Part shown: positions 13,844 through 26,300 of the stretch, piece by piece | Layout: each line of letters begins with the position of its first letter | Position numbering within the stretch: position 1 is the first letter of the stretch | DNA from: Eumeta japonica | Lineage: Eukaryota > Arthropoda > Insecta > Lepidoptera > Psychidae | NCBI GenBank assembly: GCA_005406025.1 | Contig: BGZK01000150.1 | Location: 611,696 to 675,695, forward strand | Direction of reading: 5' to 3' | DNA length: 64,000 bases | Made by a program: the position numbers and the translations under genes | The notes under the pieces: generated by a model | Told to the model about the DNA's origin: nothing | Seen by the model: the letters and a program-made list of their open reading frames with translations, nothing else | Database searches by the model: none

Positions 13844-14233
13844 TAAGGGTGTGCGAATATCATTCGAATCGAATCGAATATTAATATTCAATTAGAATCG
13901 AATAATTCGAAAAATTTCGAATAACTCGAAAATTTTCGAATAATTCGCTAACTACCGAAATATCTCTGGATTTTCAGTTGTTCCCAATTTAAATTCCTTT
14001 AAATTGTGTATTAAAATATTCTACTTACGAATAATATATTTTTTGTTTAAAAGTCAATTACCCAGAGAAAACAATCGCAAATTTACAAATAATTCGGAAA
14101 AAAATCGAATTATTCAGGAACTTTCGAATAATCCGAATTTTCGAATTATTCGATTCGAGTTTCGAAATCGAATATTAAATTAATATTCGATTCGGAACGA
14201 ATAATTCATAGGTTCGTATTATTCGCACACCCC
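13844..14233. mobile_element. hAT-like foldback MITE with 8-bp flanking repeat
   Basis: A 390-bp element begins TAAGGGTGTGCGAAT and ends ATTCGCACACCCC, so its termini are inverted copies of GGGTGTGCGAAT. TTATGTAT abuts both ends (13836-13843 and 14234-14241), an 8-bp duplication as hAT transposases make. Both arms are rich in TCGAATAATTCG blocks and can pair with each other. There is no coding capacity, so it is non-autonomous. The two extra bases (TA) at the left end leave the exact terminus slightly uncertain. Confidence 0.75.
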
Positions 14234-14408
14234 TTATGTATAACTTATGAAATACAAATTCATGGACTTTGAATGTGATTTAAAATCTTTGGACCGAGAA
14301 CAAATGGATCTCGCCCTTTGCGAATACGAAATGAGACAGGGTGTTACGCAAAAAAAGAAAGAAAAAAAATTTGGTTGCCTGTAAAGTCGGTATACGGGCG
14401 AAAGTTTT

Positions 14409-14842
14409 ACGTGACAACGACTTTGAATGGTAAAATCATTTTAATGTGAATATTCATTCGTATAGTAGGAAGAAGGATGAAATAATAGTAACAATTTAAA
14501 ACATTTATTTATACAAAGAATTATATTTAAAACATTAATTTATACAAAGAATCTCGCACTGAATTTCATATTAACAAAATTTTATTTTTACCTTTACACA
14601 TACATACGTATTTATATACAAATATACATACAATAACTTGCAATACATTTGCAAGCTATGCACTAATTCTCTAGTGCTGCGCGCGCGGCAGACCGATCAT
14701 AGTTGAGTGGGAGAGAGACGCAAGGCATTCGGCGGGCCTCTCTCTCGTTCGGTGACTCATCGTTACGTTACCGAGCGTTACACTTTTTCAAAGTGACTCC
14801 CAGCCGCAACCTAATTTAAGACGTTGTCACGTCAAAAATTTT
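14409..14842. mobile_element. candidate non-autonomous DNA element with imperfect inverted ends
   Basis: The left end carries TTTTACGTGACAACGACTTTGAAT; the reverse complement of the right end carries TTTTGACGTGACAACGTCTTAAAT, sharing ACGTGACAACG and flanking bases. The interior holds a GC-rich self-complementary stretch (GAGAGAGACGC...GCCTCTCTCTC, about 14710-14752). No coding sequence is seen. Flanking duplications could not be assigned. Confidence 0.35.
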
Positions 14843-16621
14843 GTTTGCAAAAGAGTCACTTGTAAATCTATCTCTTTTATTAGGAGAACGTCTTTGCCAC
14901 TATCTCATATCGCTGACGTCATCGAAAAGTAAATCAATAAATGAGAATTATTAAATTAACGGCCCGATATCACGCATAGCGTACGAGCCGCCAGAGGTCG
15001 CGGCGCTCCCAATAGGTTGAAAATGATGTTGTCAATTTTGGAATGGATAATATGAATTTCTTAGAAATCGTAATCTCACAACACTACGTCTTTTATTTTC
15101 TATGCATGTCTACGTAGGTATTGGGTTATCTTGATAATAATAAAAATTAAATAAACCCTCAAAAGCGACAAGTGGCATCGAAACGCTCGGCCCGTGCCTC
15201 GCACATGAGCTCAAGCAGCCGGTTCCGGACTTTATCGCAACGTAACAACACTAGTGACTACGCTCGTTCGCAGTCCCCAGATCCGCGCGCCGGGGCGGCG
15301 GCGGCAAGAGTCCAATAATCATGGTCCCTAAATTTACAGTTGCTAACGAATAGACATACAATCAAACATACCGACCTCCTAATCCAACAACATTGACATA
15401 AACGCGAGCAAAGCACCCGAGTGTGACCGCCAAGGGCGTATAATAAATATGATAAACGAGCGAGATCGAGATCGACAATGACGTCGCGGTCGAGGCATTG
15501 CTCGATACGAAAGACGAAGGCGTCCGTCGTGCGCCCGCGCAGGCAGCGCCGCGGACGGAAGCTAGTCCGGAACCGAGATTTCATTATTGCTCGTACGTGC
15601 GTGGTGGGTTAATAGAGAGCCGGGGTTTGGGGATAGTTCTCCGGAGCACTCCGCGCCGCCGGCCGCCAGGGGGCGCGGCGGGCGGGGCGCACGCCGAACC
15701 GTTAGCCTTCACCAGACGTGGACAGGTACACGGCTGGTACTGTAATCTCTTTTAATTCCTCATCAAAAGCGCTCCGTGATTTATGCTGTTAGAGCGCTCT
15801 TGCACTACGGATATTATTTTTTTTATATTTCCGGACGCCGATATTCGCGCACGGCTTCATGTCGGCCGGATTAGTTTATCGGCGCTCGAACATGCATGAC
15901 GTAAAAGACACTTGCCGCTTGCAAATGTCACGAGTTCAGTATTTTACTTATAACATTATACATGTAAACTATCTGCAAACCTGCAAAATAGATGTAACAT
16001 AAAAAAGAAATAGCGTTTGTCATCTATTAATTCGGTAGTGTGCCGGCTATCTTAGCCCGTCATTAAAATCGTTCATAGCGAAGGTCGATTAGAGTGTGAA
16101 AATGTTAACAGTAAAGAGATGTGATTGGAAAGTACTTTCCCATATTTGGAAAAGATGGCTCTTTTTTTATATATAATTTTTATTGCTATATAACTCTTGA
16201 CTTTATTTTATATGCATTTATTTATTTCTGAGAAACATCTCAAGTTCGCCGCCTCAAATGAACATATTTAAAATCAACGTTTAAATATCCTGTCATAAAT
16301 TATAAAGATTATAAGAAGATTATTCTAATAGACAATACAGCTTCGGCGATATGAATTGTAGCCATAGAAGATAGTTTCATTTTTGATTTTTTAAATTAAA
16401 CTTATTTATAGTTCACCCACGCCATCTTCGTATTTGTAATTTAAATTATCTGATTCGTCGCGTGTCCGACTCTTCAACAACTAGCTATGTCCCCGGCGCC
16501 GCCCGAGCGCCTTAGACAATAATTTCACATCTTCTATCCGTCCGTCCTTCATTATCTCTGTTCATGCGCACGTCGTTAGATCCTGAAGTGACTGTATTAT
16601 CTGTTCTTCGGTTTTCGTTTC

Positions 16622-16633
16622 ATATATATATAC

Positions 16634-16673
<40 letters not shown>

Positions 16674-16684
16674 GTATATATCAT
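16622..16684. repeat. (TA)n microsatellite with palindromic ends
   Basis: A run of TA about 60 bp long, bounded by TATACATTATAT on the left and ATATAATGTATA on the right, so the whole tract is self-complementary. Confidence 0.9.
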
Positions 16685-18489
16685 ATGTGTGGGCATGCGT
16701 CTCTCGTAGCTCTCCAAACAAATACGGATACAATGAAAGATTCAAAGCCTGCGAAACGGAAGGTTCACGGAGATGTGTATTTCACAATGAGAGTTCGTCA
16801 AAAGCAGCCTCGGAAGTTGGCTGCTATGGGATTGAATTTTTGTCGTCTTCGAACGATATCGACTTTATCTTCGTCCGTCGTCGTCGGTCGAGACCCGCTA
16901 CTGCTATCGCTACGGGACCGTGACCGTCGGACGCGGTACCTTGTAGGTCTGGTTCAATTTTTTTAATTTGATTTATTAATTCGCGTCGTACGTCATACCG
17001 GCCAACACGGTGGGCCCGAGACGTGCAACACGCAGACGACGGCGGCAACTCTTTTTTGGAAGCGAATCGGGCACTCGGAACTTTTTCGCGCCGCGTCCGA
17101 GCTTAGAAACGTCTATGTGTTGCGGAGATCGCGCGAGGTGCCGTTACGCGGTCGTTAGCGGCCGGGGGTCCGCGGGGAGCGCGGAACTGGTGTGGTCGTT
17201 CCGGCCGTCGAGAAGTGTGTGCGCGCGCGCGCAATAAACCACAGCTCTGTCACGACGTTAGTCCGGTCAATTTTTAATTCTCTTTTTGAACTTGAAAGCT
17301 CTCTCTTTCTCTCTATCTATGTTTGTTTGTCCGTTTGTCGGTGCGTCTATCGCTCGAGTACGTTTTAACCTATTTACAGGATTTTTTTGTGAATTCATAG
17401 ACACGATAGCTGGCCAGGTTGCAGTATATAATTAGTTATTTCTAGCGATGTAATGAGCGGCCATGATAAAAATAAAACGAATCTGTCAAAAGTCAGCGAC
17501 CGGCGCGCCCTCTCGCGATACGACGCTACAGCGCCGGATATGGGGCGACATTATGCAGCCTCGCGACGTCACGTATCTATCTTTTACATTGATATTTAAG
17601 TCGCTAAGACTATTCTCATGTCGCGAATGTAACGAGTAAAGCTTAATTGCGTTTACGTCGTGACTTGTGACCCTACCGGCGTTATTAAAACGCGGAGGAA
17701 TTTCGAGATCGTAGCCGGAAGTTAAGCCTAGACCGAAATCAGAACCGGGATCGGGACCGAGGTTAGGACTGAGAGCGATTTTGGGAGTTGGGAGTAGGGA
17801 GCGAAACTAGAGTAAGATCGTTTTAAATCCGAAGGAATTTACACCCAAAAAGTGCGAAACCGAAGACGGACAGCTAGTGTTTAATAATCGATTCCAATTG
17901 GTGGAGACAGTTCAATTTTAAAATAAAGCGTATTTATTAGTTAGATTCGAATTGGTTTAGAGTTCAGAATATCTAGTATCCTTATTGGTAATACAAAAAT
18001 GTGTTATGGGTTTCCGCCATCCCAAGCGAACTCAGGGCTAGAAGCTAGTAAAATATGATTATGAAAATGTTTTTGATCAAATTCATCGCAATGAAAGGCA
18101 AGTTCAAAAAATGCTATGGCCACACTCGTTTGTTGGGACTATGTCAAACTTATAAAAAATACCCAAAGAAAACGGTGTTATATCCATTAAAAATTCTTAG
18201 CCTATAACCTTGTAACGTTTTAAGTCTAATTTTTTTTCGAAATACTTAAATAAATATTGTTTGGTTGAAATTTACTGTTACGTACATGAACAATAGAATT
18301 GTTAAAATCTTTATTAATTACAATGACGACACAAATTGAAGAGCAATTATGAACACATATAGGAAATTTAATAGTTTGAGATATACATTATACATAATAT
18401 AGAAAAATGTCACACTAACACCGAGATGTCATAAAACTTAACAAAAAAAATAGTATCCACGGAACCCTAATCCGCTGTGTGTGTTTTTA

Positions 18490-18600
18490 GCACGTCCGTC
18501 CGTCCGCATGTTCAGTTAGCTCTAGTCAAGTGTAGTAGTGTCCCTCGCGGCTTCGCGCGGGCCGCGCGCGTACGCAATGGCCGATTCGAAATTCGAAAAC
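18490..18600 (+). promoter_or_regulatory. GC-rich promoter-like patch upstream of the MDLQEYQ exon
   Basis: A GC-rich island (CGCGCGGGCCGCGCGCGTACG near 18556) stands out from AT-rich DNA. It has a TCAGTT initiator-like motif at 18512-18517 and no TATA box. It ends with GGCCGATTCGAAAT, nearly repeated at the second GC-rich patch at 46556-46720 (CGCCCGATTCGAAAT). Its place about 0.5 kb before a Kozak-like ATG suggests a start region for a cnc transcript. This rests on composition and context only. Confidence 0.3.
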
Positions 18601-19092
18601 GGATTTAACTGAAATACTTTTGGCGGTCACGAGAGAAGGGTGATTTCGATGATCCCGATCGGGTTCCCGAATTCGAATTTTGAATCGTAATGATTCCGTT
18701 TTCGAATTTGGAACGCTCGATTCGATCTATATATTTTGCGAAATCATCTCTCTCTCTCTCTCTAATTGGATTCTATTTTCGATTGGACATCGTGTTCGTT
18801 TTACGAAAATGATCGATGTTCATACTTCTAATAAGCGTTCTGTTTTAAAAAAAAATATTTTTTTTTTTCAACAGAACGGAAGCGATGTGACCACAGTGTA
18901 CCTGAACATGTGAATGTAAATCGAGTGCAATATTTAAATTCCGATCGGAAAGTCTGATTGTTGTGCAATATAATATACAAATATTTTTTTTATAAATCAT
19001 TAATTATATTATAAATAAATTATATACATAATATTTAAAAGAGTTTTATATAATAAGTGTTTATTATCTTAATAAGTTCATATTTTCTAACA

Positions 19093-19113
19093 ATGGATTT
19101 GCAAGAGTATCAG
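19093..19113 (+). CDS. cnc: possible alternative first coding exon of cnc (MDLQEYQ)
   Basis: An ATG in good context (ACAATGG) opens seven codons, MDLQEYQ, directly followed by a consensus donor, CAG|GTGAGA. An in-frame TAA at 19054-19056 closes the frame upstream, so the ATG would be the true start. The exon ends in phase 0, exactly what the next recognised cnc exon at 34175 needs, giving ...EYQ-SLMRSMSVEQRWQDL. The AT-rich stretch of about 500 bp before it would be 5' UTR, starting near the GC-rich patch at 18.5 kb. Seven codons are too few for homology, so the call rests on start context, donor and phase. The intron to 34175 would be 15 kb. Confidence 0.4.
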
Positions 19114-22100
19114 GTGAGATTTTTCACGTACTATTTATATTTTAACCACAATTAGAAATAAGAAATAATTATGAATCTCGCTATGTGTCGGTCTGCTCGT
19201 TCACGAAGACCTGAAGTTGCATGCGCAGGATACATAAAAATTATTGTTAATGAATTATTATATCAGATAGCTTATTTTCTTAATTATAGTGTAAATATTT
19301 ACAGTATAAATCTTAAAAATCTAGAAAATCGTCGTCGATTTTTAAGCAGTTCCGCAAAAACAAAAATGTTTACCAGCAATTATGGATTTCAAGTCACATT
19401 TTAAAATTTTAGTGCTATAAAATAAAATCGGAAACTAATTATTTTACTAAAGTGTTTATTGTCTCTAGTGTTACATTTTCGAGTCTTAAAAAGTCATACA
19501 TCTTTTTCCGATAGATATCTATAACTGTTAATGAAGTTTTTTTTTTAAAAAAAAACCTGCAAAAGTAATCCCCGAATCGCACTTGTCCATTGTATTAAGT
19601 AAAATATCTCTATTTGAATAATAGTTACCCTTTTATAGATAATACCGTTTTTTATATAATAAATAATTAATGTGATTTTTATTTTATATACACCGTATTC
19701 CAAGTTATAACATAAAAACTCACCCCATACATACATGCAACTTGCAGCTTCTTCGCGTGTCGCGTCTAGGAGATCGAATAAGTTTTACGGGCATGTACTT
19801 TTGTTTTTTTATTAATATCCGCGTATCTTAATATAAGCGTATAAGAACTCGCTTCGGTTACAATGTAATCGGAAAAGTACAAAAAATGGGTCAAGTGCGT
19901 GTCGTGTTTTAGGAGGGTGCGGTATCCCAATTTCTCGTTTCGAATGTCAATATAATCTTATTGGAAAATATTAATTAAGGTACGATTGATCTGTTGATTA
20001 ATCGGGATATATTTAGATTGAAAAATAAAACTCGTTGGTAAATTTATTTTAACGTTTTAATGATATATATATGTGTATATATTTATAATAAAAAAAAAAA
20101 TTTTTGCATTTTTCTATACGAAAATAGAAGTTATGAACTTTTATGTCAGCATATATATCTAGGTATTTCCATACAGAACCTTGTCGATCTCATCCCGCCG
20201 TTCGTGTTTCGGTTTATTAAAAAATCTTGAAAATCTGTACGTTGTTTATCGCTATTATTAATTACTATCGTGTGGTATGTCGAAGAAAGATTTCGTATTT
20301 GAATACACTTTCAAAAATGTTAAAATAATTGAAAAAAAAAAATAAAACGCTTACATTAAAGGACGTCGCGACCGATAATCTTGGTCACTTCTGTACGTCA
20401 CAAGTTTTCGCAAACTACGTGTTCTAAAATTTTGAAATAATCGCTAATTATCTGACACGCATGCAAGCACTTTACGATCGCTCAACAATCCCAAAGACAA
20501 ACACCAATCGAGACAATACAGTGCAAGTCGCTAAAACACCCACCATAGACGTTTGTCTATGGCGCTTCTTCCAGCTGCACATAATAATAGAACATTAAAC
20601 GTCTCTTCTTTGTCTATTCTTTCGAGTGTTTCCCGTGTAATATCCCATCGCTTTAAGAATTTATAACGGCTCAATATGACATCTTAAAAAGAAAGACTAC
20701 CAATTATGAACTATTGGCTGTCGCCTGAAGCTGTATGCGCTTGCGCGCTGTCGTTACGCTCGATCTATTTCGATTTCGAACCCAATCGATAACCCGATCC
20801 CGACCCGAGGTAAGTCCGAGTTCATCCGATCTCGGACTTGCCTCATTCTATATCCGGATTTGTAAAACTTCATCAAAACGAAAGATAATTAAATGTTGCT
20901 CCAGCAATTTTATAATTCGTCGCTTACGAATAAATTCGCAAACTCACACACGCTGTTCGTACAATTCTCAATAAATAAGGGTTCCGTTTCAATACGGACC
21001 CCTATCTTTTCCAGTTTTCCCCTCTACGGCATCATCGCAATTATAATGCTATCAATGCTAGTTTTTTTGTTTTTTTTTTTTAACATGTACATCATCAGCA
21101 GGGCATGCTCACGTTTAGTGTTGTCAGTGGCCGCTAGGCTAATCAATCTTCCAGTGTTGCCATCCATCGCCACGGTGTTGCCCGAATGCAGGAAACATCC
21201 TATGATACAAAATTGACGTTTGAACATCGCGCGAGTCGCTAGACCGTGGGCCTCTTAATTTGTCTGTACGTTTCCCATGGACGTATAATTTGATCTGATT
21301 ACAGATTCTTGATCGACAACGCGTATGTAATAATATGATCAATGTTAAGACGATACGCTCTTTTAGATTAAGATCCAAGTCCGAATTACTTCTTCGATTG
21401 TTAAAGCTTTGGCGGTTTCACTTAAGGGCGTGACCACTTCGAGTATTTGTCCGTATGTTAAGTATGTCTGTCTTCGACGAACTCTTTACGGTCACAGCCT
21501 GAGATGTTCGCTTTGGACGCTAGAGGTCTCTGCTATAGTTAGCGGCGAAGTGCCATGTGATTATGAAATATATACGATGTATAAAAAATGAATATAAATC
21601 ATTTCGCTTAAATCTGAATACCCGGAAGCTGTTTGAGTCTAGTGTAGTGCGTGCCTTCGCATGGATACATTTCATATTTGTTACGTTTTTTTAGGGTTCC
21701 GTACCTCATAAGCAGAAAACGAACCCTCATACGATCACTTCGTTGTACTTATGTTCGTCTGAGGAGACCGTTTTTTCTCACGGAGGTATATCAAGTTGAA
21801 ATTAATGTTACATCCTAAATATCGGCTATCCCTTCATGCCGTGAAAACCAGTTTCTAAGTTTAGGGAATAAAAAAAAATCCATCCGGTTTTTTTTTTATA
21901 TTTTCACCTTCGCAAGTAAATCGATATCATCTGGCTGCATCCCTTTGACCTAGCATCTTGAAATTTGCTAAGACGCACGGTCTCGTAGTACAAATACACG
22001 TAAGAATCCGAAAATCCGTAATTTGTAACTACAGTAACATGATATGGTTTTTTTTTGTAATTGCAAATTTGCAGTTGCAGTGCGGACGTCATAGTGTGGA

Positions 22101-22293
22101 ACGATGTGTGACAGAACATTTCGCTGTGAAAATTTAAGATTTTTCAAAAAGTCAGATATGAAATCTGAGAAATTTTGGAAAAAAAAAAGTTATAGTTTCC
22201 CAGTTCCCGGGGCCGATATCTCGTCAGCGACGGCATCGCAAACGGACAGAAGTCATCGTGATTCTTGACAGGTGCAATGCCTACGTTTATATA

Positions 22294-22464
22294 CTCTGCC
22301 GATGTGAAGTTAGTCACGAAAGCGTAGCAATGGCGTTGGATCGGCACGCGGGGGTGTAGAGGGAAGGGTCGGGTAGCGTTGTACCTGCGCATTGCGTCGC
22401 TCGCAGCAAGTTCAGAGCGGCAGAGTTTCGTGCGTCGCTCTGTAATTTGTTTAGGCGATCGACG
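22294..22464. repeat. dispersed repeat family W, copy 1
   Basis: About 170 bp align with 29251-29419: CTCTGCCG(A/T)TGTGAAGTT, then ACGCGGGGG...GGAAGGGTCGGG, then ACCTGCGCA, then GCAGAGTTTCGT, then TCGACG. Orientation is the same in both. The family is unclassified. Confidence 0.6.
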
Positions 22465-22857
22465 AAACGCGTGTTTGTGATCCTGAAACGTATTATACTG
22501 AGGGAGCGCTGCACGCGGACAAAAGTTCACTTATTTACGGTTCGATGTGAGGTGATACCGAATTTGACATAAATTTGGCGAGCAGATGCGACCCGAACAT
22601 GTGGTTAAAAAAAAACTATTTCGGACCTTCTGCGGACTTTCGAAGTCCTTGGAATTATTGTATAGGGCGTTAGTCGTATGATGTGTGTTCTGATAACTGT
22701 TATTTGTTATAAACTTAATTTATGCACTACAAAAACGATTATAACGAGCAAGATAAACAGTCGCATAACTCGATCCGATTTAGAATTAAAAATTAATATA
22801 TTGTAATATGTAACCGTAAATTTGATAAAAATGTATATTCTTTGGTGCATTGTTTTT

Positions 22858-23345
22858 GAAGTGAAACTTTTTTATCGGGGTTGGAAAAATTTAGTTTAAC
22901 ATTTTTTCGTTACGCGTCACATTTTCCGTTACGCGCCATCTTTTCTTATCCCTACCACGCGTGATTCGAAGTATACTTTCTCCAGCGGAGTAGGGATTGG
23001 TAAATGTCTCCAATGTATTTTGCGGCCCGTTTTGAGTAGTTACATTTTTAAGGTTATTTCAGGTTAACCTTAGTTTTGATTGTAAATATCAGTGAGTTAA
23101 GCCATTAATTACAAAATATATAATAACGATAACAATAATAGTAATAATTCTATTATAATTAATGAAATGCTATAATCTTAGTAGCAGAAAGGTGAAATAA
23201 TTGTATTATTTTTGTATCCATGTCTATGATAATAAAAGCCTTTTGCATAAACTTTATCTAATTTAGCTTTATTCGACCAATTTCTGTGAAGTTGTAAATA
23301 GTAAATCATTTTTCGAAAAATGATGTCATAAAGAAGTTTCACATC
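22858..23345. mobile_element. non-autonomous DNA element family X, copy 1
   Basis: It begins GAAGTGAAACTTTTTTAT and ends with ATAAAGAAGTTTCACATC, the inverted form, giving terminal repeats of about 18 bp built on GAAGTGAAACTTC. The right 140 bp plus about 35 bp beyond the terminal repeat (to about 23381) match copy X2 with only a few visible mismatches, so the family has been active fairly recently or the copies arose by duplication. The interior differs from X2. There is no coding sequence. Confidence 0.7.
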
Positions 23346-26300
23346 TTACGTGTGTACACTAATACACACACACTTTTTTTTTTATGATTCCCGCTTCGAA
23401 ATAGTTAATCTGCAGGATGTAGCGTAGATACTGTACGAGCGGGTGTCAAGTTTTGTTGGTGCCGCTGAGATTTTGAAAACGACGGCTTTTTCAAAAAAAC
23501 GGTAAACCCGTTTGACAGGTCATCGTAAACGAACGTATATTCCGTTAATCGATATAATAGTTATGAACCGAGCTTGTGCGTTGATTCTATTCGTGTCATG
23601 TAAACGGTCAAAAAGCGACAGAATCATATTAGAACTCTTGTGCATGTATCTGATTTTATAGATACACTAAGCGTTCCGATAACTTTGTATGTCGCAGTCT
23701 AGATTGATTTTGATTTCGTGTTCATTTTTTGGAGTATAGATCTGGGTTGCAGCGTGATGAAAAATATGGCCCTTTTGCGATCGATTTTTTCAAAAAAGAT
23801 TGCATTATTTTTGCCAAAGACGTTTTGAAGTTTTTTTAATTTCTTGTAAACGTTCTCAATCAAAATTATATTAGTTCTTCAAACTATCGTAGATAGTTCG
23901 CTTGCAACGATTATATTAAGTTAATTTTATGAGAGTCCGTTGGGTGTAAATAAAAATTTGACTCAGAGTTTGCTTTGTACAAGACATTTTATACAATGTT
24001 AAATGTTGTCAGTAATATGTTCGTTACTTTACAGTTGATTGTTATTGCAAGTCCTGTAACAAAAAATTGCTGTTTTTTTTAGCTTTTGGCTCTTCCAATA
24101 CTTATGCTCTTTGAATGACCAGCGAGATACCACACTCGCACGGAATACAGACGTGAAGCAACAGCTTCCGTTGTTGCGTTAAGTTCAGTGAGTGAGAGTT
24201 CCGGAGGCCCACACCCCTCTATCTCATTACCTATTCCTGTCCAAAAGGCCGGTAGCTTATTAGTTACTCCTGTGCGGTCGCGAGCGTCCATGGTCGCCGG
24301 TGATCACTTGCTTTCTGAAGATTCGCATGCTCGTTCGCTTTTCAAAAAATCCTAAAAAAAAGACACTGTATAGCACTGTATATATATATGTCGTATAATG
24401 CCGTGTATTGTAACCATCCTAATCTCTTACACGAATCAACATTTAGCCAAATGATCCATTATCCCGCTAACATTGAGTGAAATAGATTTGGGATATAATA
24501 TAGAAGATTTTTATAATAATAAGAAGGCTTTCGTAGTCTATGAAATTACAACATTATGAAGGATAACAATATAAAATTATAAACAATAATGCATATTAAT
24601 TAAAATAAGTTAGAACTTTATTGTATGATTTAGCAGTCAGCTATACCGACACATGCTGAGAACGCGGAAGTTAGAAGACTGTCAACGTAATTGTTTAAAG
24701 CGATATACGGTACAGTCGACGATAATATAATATGATAATTATATATTATTGTAGGATAGAAAATTAGTGAAACAGAGGTCCAATATTTGGAAGGCTCCGA
24801 TTCGTCAATTTATCAAGTTTTTTTTTTAATAATGAATATTTTTTTCTAATTATATTACTTTTTTAAATAGAATAATATTTCTCATTTTTTTGCTTAATTC
24901 TTTTTTAAAATATGAAACATTTTATGCGTGACGTCCGGTAAAATATATGTATTATTAGCCGCATTCATGAGTTTTGCTCGTATTTCAAAATTTGTAATTT
25001 AAAATTTGCTTTGTCGCAGAAATAAAATTAAAATTCTGTGTTTGAAATTCATAAAGGGTTCGGCTTTTATTTTTTGGATCTTTATAAATCGTAAAACCAT
25101 ACGTTTTACGCGTACGCATCGTTTATCTGCTATCGGTTAGGATGCATTTTTTTTTTCGTTTATTTCTGTAATATTTATACTTTTCTCATTAATTTTTATT
25201 TATTAATTATTATTATTATCGTTAAGGTTTTCGCGCGGTATCCAATTTTAGCCGACCACCGATCTACTACCTCGCCGATCGCCACCTGTCGGCGTCCAAG
25301 GACGCCACGGCGAAGGGACGCACGCCCATCCGTAGACGGGATCGGACCGAGTTGGAAGGGCCCGGGTGAAGTTATGGATTTAAGACCTCCCCGGAAGCCT
25401 TCTACAAGGGTAGATGGGATACACAATTTTAATGGTTAGAAATGTACGCCGAACGTCACGAAACGGATCGAAATCAGTTGATTGGTTTAAAAGTTACGGG
25501 CGTCCAAAAATTTCCAAAAACATACTTTTTCAAACGAATTTTCCAATATTTTGACGTGTCGATTTTAATACATACATCGTTTCACACAACGGAAAACTAC
25601 CTGAAAAGCCGCAAAACAGATCAAATTCGGCGATTCCGTTCGCCTTTTTAAAATCATTTTCAAAAGTTTTGATGGAACAACACTCTTGAAAGGACATCCA
25701 TTTTTGTACCAAAAAACCGTATCGAATATCATGATTTAATTAGTCGATACTGTTGTTGGAAAACAGACAAAAAAAGCGCCATTATAATTTTTGAACTCAA
25801 AAATGGACGAAAAAGTGATATCCCCGAGTTGAATAGCGGGAAGTGTCAGGGATGGTTTCGTGGTCAACCGTTTTTCGAATTCGTCCGGTTCATTTCTCTC
25901 TAAGCACGAATGAACTATTTTACATGTAGGTGTGGTAGGCGCCCGCGCAGGCAAACGCCGCCTCGACTCTACGGCCAGTCCGACAGACCGCCGGCGGCGG
26001 CGCCAAGGTCGCGGGTTCGTTTTCCGGCCGCGCCTCTTTAATTCGCCGCAATCGGACCGACCGCTAATTTCGCGGCTGTTGTCGTTGCGCGAATCTGTTT
26101 TTTTTTTCATTGTGACGCATCAAATTCGAATCGAAAATACGTCACGCCATTTCCGTAACCAAATAAACTTCACGCGTGTGTGTGTGTGTGTGGTTGAATT
26201 GTTTATCGTAGAGTAGAAAACCGTCCCGATTCGTTCTTCCCCGAAAGTTTTCCACTGACCTATCTGCAAATATTCCATTCCTTCGTATTCGACGATGCTC

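Noticed and set aside
25220..25435. Plus-strand frame of about 70 codons ending ...VDGIHNFNG
   Set aside because: Arg/Pro-rich, probably a fragment of a dispersed repeat; no motif to assign it, and the minus strand is open as well.
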